Source: Mycolicibacterium brumae (GTDB lineage Bacteria > Actinomycetota > Actinomycetes > Mycobacteriales > Mycobacteriaceae). Taken from it: 64,000 nucleotides of DNA. The notes below the pieces were generated by a model. That model did no database searches. It saw nothing but the letters and a program-made list of their open reading frames with translations, and had not been told where the DNA came from. The stretch spans positions 2,046,001 to 2,110,000 of the forward strand of contig NZ_CP104302.1 in the NCBI RefSeq assembly GCF_025215495.1, given 5' to 3'. The translations under genes were made by a program, and so were the position numbers. Positions 9,783-19,607 of the stretch are shown in pieces. Position 1 is the first letter of the stretch; each line of letters starts with the position of its first letter.

Positions 9783-10301
9783 ATGCTGAACAATTACCGC
9801 ACCATCGTGGTGGGCACCGACGGTTCGGCGCTGGCCGGTCCGACGGTGGCCCGGGCAGCGCTGGCCGCCAGGCGCGAAGACGCCGACCTGGTGATCGTCT
9901 GCGCGTTCGCCGAGATGACGCGCCGACTCGACGCCAAGAACGTCGCGACCCTGGGCGGGGACGCCCGGATGGGCCAGGTGCCTGGCCGAGCGGCGGCCAG
10001 CACGGCGATCGCCGAAGCCGTGGCGATCGCCCAGGAGTACGGAGCCACCATCGGCGCGGCGTTGCTCGTCGACGGTGACCCGGCGGCGGTGCTGGTGAAC
10101 GTCGCCACCGAGCGCGAGGCGCAGCTGATCGTGGTGGGCGCCCGTCATCACCGGTCCCTCGCCGAGCGATTGTTGGGGACGGTGGCCACCGAGGTGACCA
10201 AGCGCGCCCCGTGCGATGTGCTGGTGGTGCGGCCGGCCGAGGAGACCGGCGAACTCGAAGTGCCAGAGGATCACCCCGCGACATCGGCGGGCGCCGATTA
10301 G
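9783..10301 (+). CDS. Universal stress protein (UspA family)
   Basis: This 172-residue single USP domain is distantly related to mycobacterial Rv1636. It starts with TIVVGTDGSALAGPTVARA and ends with LIVVGARHHRSLAERLLGTVATEV and CDVLVVRP. The nucleotide loop of ATP-binding USPs is G-2x-G-9x-G(S/T). Here the second Gly is replaced by His (GARH), so nucleotide binding may be altered. GAGGAGAG precedes ATG 9783. It sits between the sugar transporter and the amylosucrase (16 bp and 4 bp from its neighbours), so it is probably in the same transcript. Confidence 0.88.
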   Translation: MLNNYRTIVVGTDGSALAGPTVARAALAARREDADLVIVCAFAEMTRRLDAKNVATLGGDARMGQVPGRAAASTAIAEAVAIAQEYGATIGAALLVDGDPAAVLVNVATEREAQLIVVGARHHRSLAERLLGTVATEVTKRAPCDVLVVRPAEETGELEVPEDHPATSAGAD

Positions 10302-10305
10302 CAGC

Positions 10306-12237
10306 TTGGACAACCGGGTGGCCCCCGACCGTTCGGCGGTCGACGACATCCTCGCCGGGCTTTCCCCGGACCGGCGTGACCTCTTCGAGCTGCGCGTGCG
10401 GCGCTGGCTGCCCGATCTGCGCGCGGCGTTGGCGCTGCTCTATCCGGCCGAGTCGGCGGCGGCGCTGCAGCGTCGTCTGATCGAGGCGGCTGCTCGCGCC
10501 TACCGGGACCGGCCCGCCGACCTGCATCGCCTGGACCAGGCCCGCACCCTCGCCCCGGACTGGTTCCAGGAGCCGGCGATGCTGGGCTACGCCGCCTACT
10601 GCGACCGGCTCGGCGGCGACCTGCGCGGGGTGCGCGCGCAGCTGCCCTACCTGTCCGAACTCGGGGTGACCTATCTGCATCTCATGCCGGTGCTGCGGGC
10701 ACGCGACGGCGACAGCGACGGCGGGTATGCCGTCGCCGACTACCGCGACGTGGAACCCGCGTTGGGCACGGTGCAGGATCTGCGCGACCTCACCGCTGCG
10801 ATGCGCGCCGCCGGGATCAGCCTGGTCCTCGATTTGGTTCTCAATCACGTTGCCCGGGAACATCATTGGGCTCGCGCGGCCAGGGACGGGGACCAAACCT
10901 ATCGGGGCTACTTCCACATCCATCCCGACCGGGCCGAACCCGACGAGTATGAGAAGACGCTGCCGGAAGTCTTCCCGGACTTCGCTCCGGGAAGCTTCAG
11001 CTGGGATCCCGAGCTGTCCGGCTGGGTGTGGACCACGTTCAACAGCTTCCAGTGGGACGTCAACTGGGCCAACCCCGACGTGTTCTTCGAGTACGCGGAC
11101 ATCGTCTTGTGGCTGGCGAACGTCGGTGTGGAAGTCATCCGCCTGGACGCGATCGCCTTCCTGTGGAAGCGCAAGGGCACCAACTGCCAGAACCAACCGG
11201 AAGTCCACGCGATCGCCCAGGCGCTGCGCGCCGTGCTGCGAATCGCGGCGCCGGCCACCCTGCTCAAGGCCGAGGCCATCGTGGCGCCCCGGGAACTCGT
11301 CCAGTACTTCGGTCGCGGGCGGTCACACGGCAAGGCCAGCGACCTCGCCTACCACAACACCTTGATGGCGCAGGTCTGGTCGATGCTGGCCACCCGGGAC
11401 ACCGCGTTGGCCGTGCGTGCCCTTGGCGCCCTGCCGACAGCTCCGACCACCACGTCCTGGATCTGCTATCTGCGCTGCCACGACGACATCGGCTGGGCGA
11501 TCGACGACGCCGACGCAGGCGCGGTCGGACTCGGCGGATTCGCCCACCGTTCGTTTCTGTCGGACTACTACCTCGGCGAGTTCCCCGGGTCGACGGCCCG
11601 CGGGCTGGTGTTCCAGCCCAACCCGGCCACCGGCGACCGGCGGGTCAGCGGGACGACGGCCGCCCTCGCCGGCCTGGAAGCCGCCGAAGCGGCCGGTGAT
11701 CCGGCCGCGATCGACATTGCCCTCCGCCGGATTCTGCTCGCCCACGCGATCATCATGGGGTGGGGCGGCATCCCGGTGATCTGGATGGGCGACGAGCTCG
11801 GCATGCCCAACGACCCCAATTGGCAGGCGGATCCGGCGCACGCCGCCGACAACCGCTGGGCGCACCGGGGGCCGATGAGCAGCGAACTTCAGGCGCAGCG
11901 GTTTGTCGACGGCGCCGTCGCACACCGGCTGTTCCACGGGCTGGCGCAGATGGCGCGGGCCCGGTCGGCGCTGCCGCAGCTGCACGCCGCGACACCCGCC
12001 GCGGTGGCCCCGGGGCCCAACCCCGGGATCCTGATGGTGCTGCGTGATCACCCGCAGGGCGAACTGGTCGAGCTGTTCAATGTCACCGAGCAGTGGCAGC
12101 CGTGGCCGGTGCGCTCGCACTACCCGGGCGCCGTTCCGGCGATCGACGCGCTCGGCGGAAACCCGGTCCAGATCGGCGACGACGGCTGCCTCTGGCTGGA
12201 ACCGTATCAGGCGTTGTGGCTGGTGGCGCCGTGCTGA
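10306..12237 (+). CDS. Amylosucrase (GH13 glucansucrase)
   Basis: This protein of about 643 residues is a GH13 enzyme of the amylosucrase type, which transfers glucose from sucrose to alpha-1,4-glucan and releases fructose. The catalytic set is visible: nucleophile Asp in VIRLDAIAFLWK, acid/base Glu in LKAEAIVAP and the third Asp in YLRCHDDIGW. The helical N-terminal domain (residues 1-90) and the TFNSFQWDVNWANP segment are typical of amylosucrase and sucrose hydrolase. Hydrolysis rather than polymerisation cannot be excluded. No ATG fits; TTG 10306 or GTG 10318 are the candidate starts. It probably acts in the cytosol on imported sucrose. Confidence 0.88.
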   Translation: MDNRVAPDRSAVDDILAGLSPDRRDLFELRVRRWLPDLRAALALLYPAESAAALQRRLIEAAARAYRDRPADLHRLDQARTLAPDWFQEPAMLGYAAYCDRLGGDLRGVRAQLPYLSELGVTYLHLMPVLRARDGDSDGGYAVADYRDVEPALGTVQDLRDLTAAMRAAGISLVLDLVLNHVAREHHWARAARDGDQTYRGYFHIHPDRAEPDEYEKTLPEVFPDFAPGSFSWDPELSGWVWTTFNSFQWDVNWANPDVFFEYADIVLWLANVGVEVIRLDAIAFLWKRKGTNCQNQPEVHAIAQALRAVLRIAAPATLLKAEAIVAPRELVQYFGRGRSHGKASDLAYHNTLMAQVWSMLATRDTALAVRALGALPTAPTTTSWICYLRCHDDIGWAIDDADAGAVGLGGFAHRSFLSDYYLGEFPGSTARGLVFQPNPATGDRRVSGTTAALAGLEAAEAAGDPAAIDIALRRILLAHAIIMGWGGIPVIWMGDELGMPNDPNWQADPAHAADNRWAHRGPMSSELQAQRFVDGAVAHRLFHGLAQMARARSALPQLHAATPAAVAPGPNPGILMVLRDHPQGELVELFNVTEQWQPWPVRSHYPGAVPAIDALGGNPVQIGDDGCLWLEPYQALWLVAPC

Positions 12238-12259
12238 CGGGCGGGGAACGGAGGCCAGC

Positions 12260-13252
12260 GTGGCCGACCTGCGCCGAGTGACGATGCGCGACGTCGCCGA
12301 CGCGGCGAACGTGTCGGTCCAGACGGTCTCCAATGTGCTGCGCAACCGCGGCCGGGTGGCGGCGTCGACCCGGACCCGGGTGCTGGAGGTCATCGACCGG
12401 ATGGGTTATCGCCCGCACGCCGGCGCCAGCAGCCTGCGGACCCGCCGCGCCGAACGTGTCGCGCACCCGATCTTCCCGGGGGAACTGGATCCGTCCAACA
12501 CCATCATGCTGGAATTCATCCGGGCGCTCACCGCGGCCGCGGGGCGCCGCCGGCACAGCCTGGTGCTGGTCGACGGCGCCGATGACGTCGATGAGCTCAT
12601 CCGCTCGGGCACCGTCGACGCCGTGGTCCTCGCCGACGTCGCCGCGGGCGACCCCCGGGTGCCGACGCTGCTGGAGCGCGGTGTGCCGTTCGCCTGCTTC
12701 GGCCGGATCGACCCGGAGATCTCCACGAACTGGATCGACATCGACAGTCGGGCCAGCGTCTGTGACCTGACCAGCCGGTTGATCGCGGCCGGCCACCGGG
12801 ACCTGGCGTTCATCGGATACCAGACCGGCAGCCGGTGGGATGTGGACCGGGAGAACGGGTTTCGGGATGCCACCGCGGCAGCCGGGCTGGCGGGACAGGT
12901 GCGCACCACGGCGTCCGCGCCGACCGCGGTGCACGCGGCCGTCGAGGAGCTGTTGGACCGCGACTCGCGGCCGACGGCGATTGTGTCCGGCAGCGACGTG
13001 CTGGCCGGCCACATCTATGCCGAGGCGGCGCGGCGGGGCATCCGGATCGGCGACGACCTGTCGGTGACCGGGTTCGACGGGGGGATGGCCGCGCGGCTGC
13101 TCCGTCCGACCCTGACCACGCTTGCCATACCGCTGCCCGACATCGGCGACTGGCTGATCGATCGCGCGTTGGACACGGTCGACGGCGCCACGGAGTTGCC
13201 GAGCAAGTTGATCACCGCCGACCTGGTCGTCGGGGAAAGCGCCCGGCTGTGA
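12260..13252 (+). CDS. LacI-family transcriptional regulator
   Basis: This 330-residue repressor has an N-terminal LacI helix-turn-helix (TMRDVADAANVSVQTVSNVL) and hinge (RMGYRPHAGASSLR), followed by a periplasmic-binding-protein-like effector domain. Typical marks of the latter are GHRDLAFIGYQ and the C-terminal DDLSVTGFDG. GTG 12260 follows GGAACGGAGG. It closes the block that holds the MFS carrier and amylosucrase, so it probably controls sucrose-dependent expression of that block. Its own operator is not obvious. Confidence 0.9.
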   Translation: MADLRRVTMRDVADAANVSVQTVSNVLRNRGRVAASTRTRVLEVIDRMGYRPHAGASSLRTRRAERVAHPIFPGELDPSNTIMLEFIRALTAAAGRRRHSLVLVDGADDVDELIRSGTVDAVVLADVAAGDPRVPTLLERGVPFACFGRIDPEISTNWIDIDSRASVCDLTSRLIAAGHRDLAFIGYQTGSRWDVDRENGFRDATAAAGLAGQVRTTASAPTAVHAAVEELLDRDSRPTAIVSGSDVLAGHIYAEAARRGIRIGDDLSVTGFDGGMAARLLRPTLTTLAIPLPDIGDWLIDRALDTVDGATELPSKLITADLVVGESARL

Positions 13253-13318
13253 GCCCGCAGGCCGTCGCAGGTGCTGAGCCAATCCGGACCCGCCGTGCCC
13301 GGAGCCAGCGGTTCCGCG

Positions 13319-13392
13319 TGGAGCGAGTGACGGGACTCGAACCCGTATAAACGGCTTTGCAGGCCGCCGCCTAACCCTTCAGCCACACCCGC
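13319..13392 (-). tRNA. tRNA-Cys (GCA)
   Basis: The minus strand folds as a full cloverleaf of 74 nt including an encoded CCA (13321-13319). The acceptor GCGGGTG (13392-13386) pairs with CACTCGC, the T arm is ACGGG-TTCGAGT-CCCGT, and the anticodon loop CTGCAAA gives GCA, which reads UGC and UGU. The discriminator is U, as expected for cysteine. It lies convergent to the LacI gene and upstream of the MFS exporter on the same strand. Confidence 0.95.
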
Positions 13393-13503
13393 GTGACAGT
13401 CACAAGCTTGCCGGTATGACGGACCGTTGCCCAGGTTTGCACGCGCGCTGATTCGATCCTGAGAGCAGCGGCGGCGACCTCCGCGCCGATTCCCGATCGA
13501 CCG

Positions 13504-14898
13504 TCAGCGCCGGGCCACCGACCGCACCGAGGCGAACAAGCCGGCCAACGCCAGCACCGCGAACACCCCGAACATCGCCCGCGCCGGCGCGGCGCCACCG
13601 TCGTCGGTGAGGTTGACCACCACCCCGGCCAGGCCCGCGCCGAACGCCCCGCAGATCAGTTGCACGGTGTTGATCGCCGCGGCGGCAGTGCCGCCCTCCT
13701 CGGGATCGTCGACGCCACCCATGACCCAGGCCGACAGGTGCGGCCAGGCAATTCCGATGCCGACACCGGTGACGGTGAAGGCGACGGCCCAGACCACGAC
13801 CAGGCCCAGGCCCGCGTCTGCGCGCTGCGTCAGCGCCGCCAGGCCCAACCCCACGGCCATCACCGCCGGTGCGGTCGCCACGATGCGGCGGACCAGCGCC
13901 GGCCGGCCGGCCGAGGCGCTGACCAGTTCGCCGCCGGTCCAGCCGGCCGACAGGGTGATCGCCAGGAAGCCGGCGGCCAGCGGCGCCAACCCGGCCAGCC
14001 GCTGCCCGAACAGCGGCACGTACATGTCGACCATGGTCACGGCCATCAGCAGGCCCAGGGTGGCGTACATCCATTTCAGCGGCCCGGGTCGGTAGGCGGT
14101 GGGCGGCAGCACCGCCACCGTCGCCCGGCGGTCCACCACCACGAACACCGCCAGCAGGCCCACGCCGGCCGCCAACAACGCGGCAGTCCCCCACCACTGC
14201 CGGGGCAGGCCGGCGGTGCTCACCACCAGCGCGGCCACACCGAGCAACAGCAACGACCACACCGGGACCCGCATCGGCTCGCTGTCCTCGGGGTCGGCGG
14301 TCCGCACCGGCAGCGCCAACGGCACCGAGACAGCCATCACCGCGGTGAACGCCACCAGCGTCCAGAACGCCCAGCGCCACAACTCCAGCTGGGCGAACAG
14401 CCCACCGGTGGCCGGGCCGGTGAGACTGCCGACGCCCCACATCGTGGAGACCAGCGCCGAGGCTCGGGTCCACAGGTGCGGCGGCAGCGCGGCGTTGATC
14501 ACCGCGTAGCCCAGCCCCGCCAGCACGCCGCCGCCGACGCCCTGCACCGCGCGGCCGGCCAGCAGCAACTCCATCGTCGGCGCCAGGGCGCACGCCGCGC
14601 TGCCGGCGGCGAACACCGTCAGGGCGCCCAGGTAGGCGTTCCGCGGCCCGAACCGGCGCAGCAGGCCGCCGACCGTCGTCGCCGCGGCCACCGAAGCGAC
14701 CAGATACACCGAGGTCACCCAGGCGTAGAGACGTGCGCCGCCGATGTCGGCGACGGTCGACGGCAGCAGGCTGACCACCAGAAACTCGTTGGTGGCGTAC
14801 AGCGCGACGCCACCGGCGAGGACCGCCACCGCGCGGCCGTAACGCGGGCCGAACAGCTCCCGCCAGCTTCCGGCGGCGGGGTTCTCGGATGCGGTCAC
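13504..14898 (-). CDS. MFS drug/solute exporter (Rv1634-like)
   Basis: This 464-residue major facilitator carrier has about 14 hydrophobic segments. The motif LAGRAVQGVGGGVLAGLGYAVI (motif C region of exporters) and GGLLRRFGPRNAYL (motif A) mark it as a drug:H+ antiporter-like protein. Position next to uvrB and overall similarity match Rv1634 of M. tuberculosis, a putative efflux protein. ATG 14898 starts MTASENPAAG. It begins 48 bp after the uvrB stop on the same strand, so co-transcription with uvrB is possible. Substrates are unknown. Confidence 0.9.
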   Translation of the reverse strand: MTASENPAAGSWRELFGPRYGRAVAVLAGGVALYATNEFLVVSLLPSTVADIGGARLYAWVTSVYLVASVAAATTVGGLLRRFGPRNAYLGALTVFAAGSAACALAPTMELLLAGRAVQGVGGGVLAGLGYAVINAALPPHLWTRASALVSTMWGVGSLTGPATGGLFAQLELWRWAFWTLVAFTAVMAVSVPLALPVRTADPEDSEPMRVPVWSLLLLGVAALVVSTAGLPRQWWGTAALLAAGVGLLAVFVVVDRRATVAVLPPTAYRPGPLKWMYATLGLLMAVTMVDMYVPLFGQRLAGLAPLAAGFLAITLSAGWTGGELVSASAGRPALVRRIVATAPAVMAVGLGLAALTQRADAGLGLVVVWAVAFTVTGVGIGIAWPHLSAWVMGGVDDPEEGGTAAAAINTVQLICGAFGAGLAGVVVNLTDDGGAAPARAMFGVFAVLALAGLFASVRSVARR

Positions 14899-14946
14899 GG
14901 CTACACCGTACGGTGACGCGGCGCCGCGCTTGGCCGACCGGCTGCC

Positions 14947-17103
<2,157 letters not shown>

Positions 17104-17126
17104 GGTTTTCAGGGTATGCCCTTGGT

Positions 17127-17217
17127 CCGACAGCGGGTCGAGCCGTGAGCTTGCGAACGGCGAAGAGCCCGCTGTCGCATGGGCGCCGACAGCGGGTCGA
17201 GCCGTGAGCTTGCGAAC
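17127..17217. repeat. Direct repeat (32 bp twice, 59 bp apart) with a hairpin, upstream of uvrB
   Basis: A 32-bp sequence beginning CCGACAGCGGGTCGAGCC occurs at 17127-17158 and again, identically, at 17186-17217. The period is 59 bp, consistent with a tandem duplication whose second unit is cut short. Between the copies CCCGCTGTCG (17168-17177) is complementary to CGACAGCGGG (17187-17196), a 10-bp stem with a 9-nt loop. The array lies in the 179-bp gap between divergent uvrB and the DIP1984-family gene, so it could affect either transcript. Confidence 0.75.
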
Positions 17218-17282
17218 AAAAATGCGTTGTCCGCTCCCCCGAACACGCGTCAAGATGAGACCCGGAAAAGGAGACGAGCACC

Positions 17283-17753
17283 ATGAAGCTGGCAGAAGCG
17301 CTGTCGCTGCGGGCCACCACCCTGCGGCGGATCGAAGCGCTGCGCACCCGGGTGAAGGCGAACGCGCGGTATCAGGAGGGTGAGACCCCGTCCGAGGACG
17401 CCGCGGCGCTGATGGCCGAGGCGGACGCGCTGATCGAGGAGTGGGAGACGCTGATCCGTCGGATCAACCGGACCAACGCCGCGGCGCAGCTGGGCGCCGA
17501 CGGCACCCTGACCGACGCGCTGGCCCGTCGGGACGCGCTGCGCTGGCGGCATCACCTGCTGACCACCGCGGCGGACGCGGCGGCCGGCGCGGACAACTCC
17601 GGGTATGTGCGGCAGCTGCGCTCGGAGCTGAAGATGCTGTCCGCGCTGCCGGTGTCCCAGGTGCGGGCCGCCGCCGACGGGGTGTCTCGTGAGCTGCGGG
17701 AGCTGGACGTGCGGATCCAGCGCGCGAACTGGGAGGTGGATCTACTCGACTGA
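17283..17753 (+). CDS. DIP1984-family (septicolysin-annotated) protein
   Basis: This 156-residue, mostly helical protein belongs to the DIP1984 family. It opens with [22 protein letters not shown] and has the conserved [12 protein letters not shown] and the ending [15 protein letters not shown]. The helical pattern with regular leucines suggests a helical bundle. 'Septicolysin' in some databases is a transferred name without support here. AAAAGGAGACGAGC precedes ATG 17283. There is no signal peptide. It is divergent from uvrB. The function is unknown. Confidence 0.82.
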   Translation: MKLAEALSLRATTLRRIEALRTRVKANARYQEGETPSEDAAALMAEADALIEEWETLIRRINRTNAAAQLGADGTLTDALARRDALRWRHHLLTTAADAAAGADNSGYVRQLRSELKMLSALPVSQVRAAADGVSRELRELDVRIQRANWEVDLLD

Positions 17754-17797
17754 TCGGGTGTGAGCAGGTAGTCGTCGCCGAGGCGTGCACAAGCCCA

Positions 17798-17819
17798 GAC
17801 CGGCGGGCCAAGCCCGGTC
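17798..17819 (+). terminator. Possible hairpin terminator after the DIP1984-family gene
   Basis: GACCG...CGGTC flanking GGGC/GCCC can fold into a GC-rich stem with a 3-nt loop and one bulge, 44 bp after the stop at 17753. There is no U tract, which is common for mycobacterial terminators but makes the call weak. Confidence 0.3.
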
Positions 17820-17845
17820 ACTGTCGGTGCGCGGAGGGCAGCGCA

Positions 17846-17862
17846 GAAGGTTCGATTCCTTC
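17846..17862 (+). other. tRNA T-arm-like hairpin without a tRNA
   Basis: GAAGG-TTCGATT-CCTTC is an exact T-stem and T-loop, followed by GATCACA that could be a 3' acceptor strand. A partly matching TGTGAGC is at 17759-17765, but the distance (about 110 nt) and the lack of an anticodon arm rule out a working tRNA. It lies in the 217-bp convergent gap between 17753 and 17971. It may be the scar of a lost tRNA or coincidence. Confidence 0.3.
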
Positions 17863-17970
17863 GATCACATTGCAGCTCCGCACGGCGCACAGGTTAAGGC
17901 GCATCGCGCATGGCGCATCACCGCGTGCAGATCGGCGACGACGAGGGCGGGCACGGGGCATCACCCCCGA

Positions 17971-18270
17971 TCAGGAGGGCGCCTGGGTGCAGAGCGTTCC
18001 CCGCGCCGCGTTGACGACGGCGTCGCTGGTGGCGTCGACCGCCGCCTGCCGGCCCTGCCCGGTGTAGAGGATCCGGCAGGCCAGGTAGCCCTGGGTGAGC
18101 AGCGCGTCGTCGTCGCCGGGGGCCCCGGCGCTTCGGGCGTTGTTGATGAAGGTCTGCATCTCACCGGTGACGGTCGTCGGCCAGGCGCCGGCAGTCCCCG
18201 CCGTGCCCAGCGCCGCGGCCCCGCACATGACGGCGCCTGCGATGACGACGCGGATCCTGGAAGTGCGCAT
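17971..18270 (-). CDS. Secreted DUF732-type small protein
   Basis: This 99-residue exported protein has a Sec signal peptide (RTSRIRVVIAGAVMCGAAALG) with a likely cut after AGTAGA, before WPTT. The mature part is a helical DUF732-type domain with two cysteines (GYLACRIL and RGTLCTQ), likely a disulfide. DUF732 proteins are abundant and specific to mycobacteria and their relatives, with no known function. GAAGGAGAGAA precedes ATG 18270, which decides this start over longer in-frame extensions. It diverges from the DUF402 gene. Confidence 0.85.
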   Translation of the reverse strand: MRTSRIRVVIAGAVMCGAAALGTAGTAGAWPTTVTGEMQTFINNARSAGAPGDDDALLTQGYLACRILYTGQGRQAAVDATSDAVVNAARGTLCTQAPS

Positions 18271-18369
18271 CTGGTTCTCTCCTTCGTGACGATCTCGACG
18301 CACTGAATCTAAGGCCGCCCCGAAGGACCGCCCGACGCCAATTTCTCGGGTCGACCCGCCGCCCGGCAC

Positions 18370-18375
18370 TACGCT
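18370..18375 (+). promoter_or_regulatory. Possible -10 element placing the transcript start on the DUF402 gene start
   Basis: TACGCT fits the mycobacterial TANNNT -10 consensus. The conserved protein sequence begins at ATT 18382, seven bases later, so transcription would start at or within a base of the first codon, which would make the mRNA leaderless. No ribosome binding site is present. This is an inference from spacing only. Confidence 0.35.
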
Positions 18376-18381
18376 GAGCCC

Positions 18382-18894
18382 ATTCACCCACCCAAACGCG
18401 AGACCTTCGACGTCGCCGCCCGGACGAACACCGACAACAAGGGGTTCGTCCGGGAGGTCGACGCGTACCGACGCACGCCGTGGGGCCTGTACCTGTCCCG
18501 GCCCACCCCGGGGCGCGCGCAGTTCAACCACCTGCAGTCCTGGCTGCTGCCGAGCCTGGGCCTGCGGGCCACCGTCTACGACTGGAATCCCGGTCATGAG
18601 AAGCCCCAAGACCACTACCTCGACGTGGTGGACATCTGGATCGATGACGGCGCGGCCGGCGAGGTGTGGCACACCGAGGACCACTACCTGGACCTGGTGG
18701 TCTATCGGGGAGATCGGACCGACGTCATCGACGTCGACGAGTTCCTGGAGGCGCACCGCGCCGGGCTGCTGACACCGGAAGTCGCCGAGCGGGCGATGGC
18801 GACGACCCTGACCGCCGTCGCCGGCCTGGCGGCGCACGGCCACGATCTGGGTTCCTGGCTGAGCGGTAACGGGATGCCGATCAGCTGGCGATAG
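18382..18894 (+). CDS. DUF402 (FomD-like) domain protein, unusual start
   Basis: This protein of about 170 residues has the DUF402/FomD-like fold. Acidic metal-site residues are visible in DHYLDVVDIW and TEDHYLDLVVYRG, followed by the family C-terminus DVIDVDEFLEAHRAGLLTPEVAERA. FomD-like proteins are Mg- or Mn-dependent nucleotidyl or diphosphate hydrolases; the substrate here is unknown. Conserved-looking sequence (HPPKRETFDV) reaches back to ATT 18382. No ATG, GTG or TTG lies in frame between it and position 18334; the first GTG (18625) would remove almost half the domain. ATT initiation is therefore my working call. Confidence 0.75.
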   Translation: MHPPKRETFDVAARTNTDNKGFVREVDAYRRTPWGLYLSRPTPGRAQFNHLQSWLLPSLGLRATVYDWNPGHEKPQDHYLDVVDIWIDDGAAGEVWHTEDHYLDLVVYRGDRTDVIDVDEFLEAHRAGLLTPEVAERAMATTLTAVAGLAAHGHDLGSWLSGNGMPISWR

Positions 18895-18955
18895 TGGATA
18901 CTGAGACCAGCTAGCGAAATGTTCCGGCCCTCGGCCGTGAAAGGCGAGACCCAAC

Positions 18956-19582
18956 GTGAAGTTCGACCCCACTGCGCGTGCCGCGCTGGCCGCGTTGTGC
19001 GCTGTCACCGTGTTGGGCGCCCAGCCCGCGATCGCGTCCGCCGATCCCGAGCCGGATCCGGCGCTGCCGGACACCTCTCAGGTGGCCACGCCCGCCGGCG
19101 ATGTGGCGCCCGGCGAACCCGCTCCGTCGGGCGAAGACGCCGCCCCCGGTGAGGCCGTGGACGACGGGCCGGTCAACGTGACCTATCGGGCCCGCGTCGA
19201 CGGTCTGGCGCGCGGCGCGCGGGTGCTGTTCCGCTCCGCCGACAGCCAGCTGGAATCCGCCGACCCCACCATGCTGCCGGGACGCACCTTCGAGGCGATG
19301 GCGGCGCTCAGCGACCGCGACCTGGCCGGCATGACCGTGTCGGTCGATCTGCCGTATTCGGCGAACCTGCATTGCGAGATCCTGATCGACGATCAAATCG
19401 TCGCGCAGGCCGACCATTGGGCCGCCCCGCGGCTGACCCGCCCCAAGGACGATCCGGACTACGGCACCCTGACCTGCGGCGCGTCCCCGACGGACTCCCC
19501 CGTCAATCTGCCCGGCCCCGCCCCGATCGCCGAACCGGACACCCAGGCCGCGCCGGACGCGGAGCCCGCGCCGGCTGCCTGA
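18956..19582 (+). CDS. Secreted hypothetical protein with acidic Pro/Ala-rich ends
   Basis: This 208-residue exported protein has a Sec signal (RAALAALCAVTVLGAQPAIASA, cut before DPEP). An acidic Pro/Gly linker (residues 33-70) precedes a compact domain, VNVTYRARVDGLARGARVLFR to YGTLTCGA, and a Pro/Ala/Asp-rich tail. Two cysteines (NLHCEIL and LTCGA) probably form a disulfide. Similar secreted beta-type domains are common in mycobacteria without known function. GTG 18956 is the only reasonable start and is preceded by AAGGCGAG. It stands alone, 61 bp after the DUF402 gene. Confidence 0.75.
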   Translation: MKFDPTARAALAALCAVTVLGAQPAIASADPEPDPALPDTSQVATPAGDVAPGEPAPSGEDAAPGEAVDDGPVNVTYRARVDGLARGARVLFRSADSQLESADPTMLPGRTFEAMAALSDRDLAGMTVSVDLPYSANLHCEILIDDQIVAQADHWAAPRLTRPKDDPDYGTLTCGASPTDSPVNLPGPAPIAEPDTQAAPDAEPAPAA

Positions 19583-19607
19583 GCCTGCTGCCTGAGCCGG
19601 ACGCAGC

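Noticed and set aside
17104..17253. Longer UvrB starting at 17253
   Set aside because: The extra 50 residues are translated from the repeat and hairpin region and have no match to UvrB.
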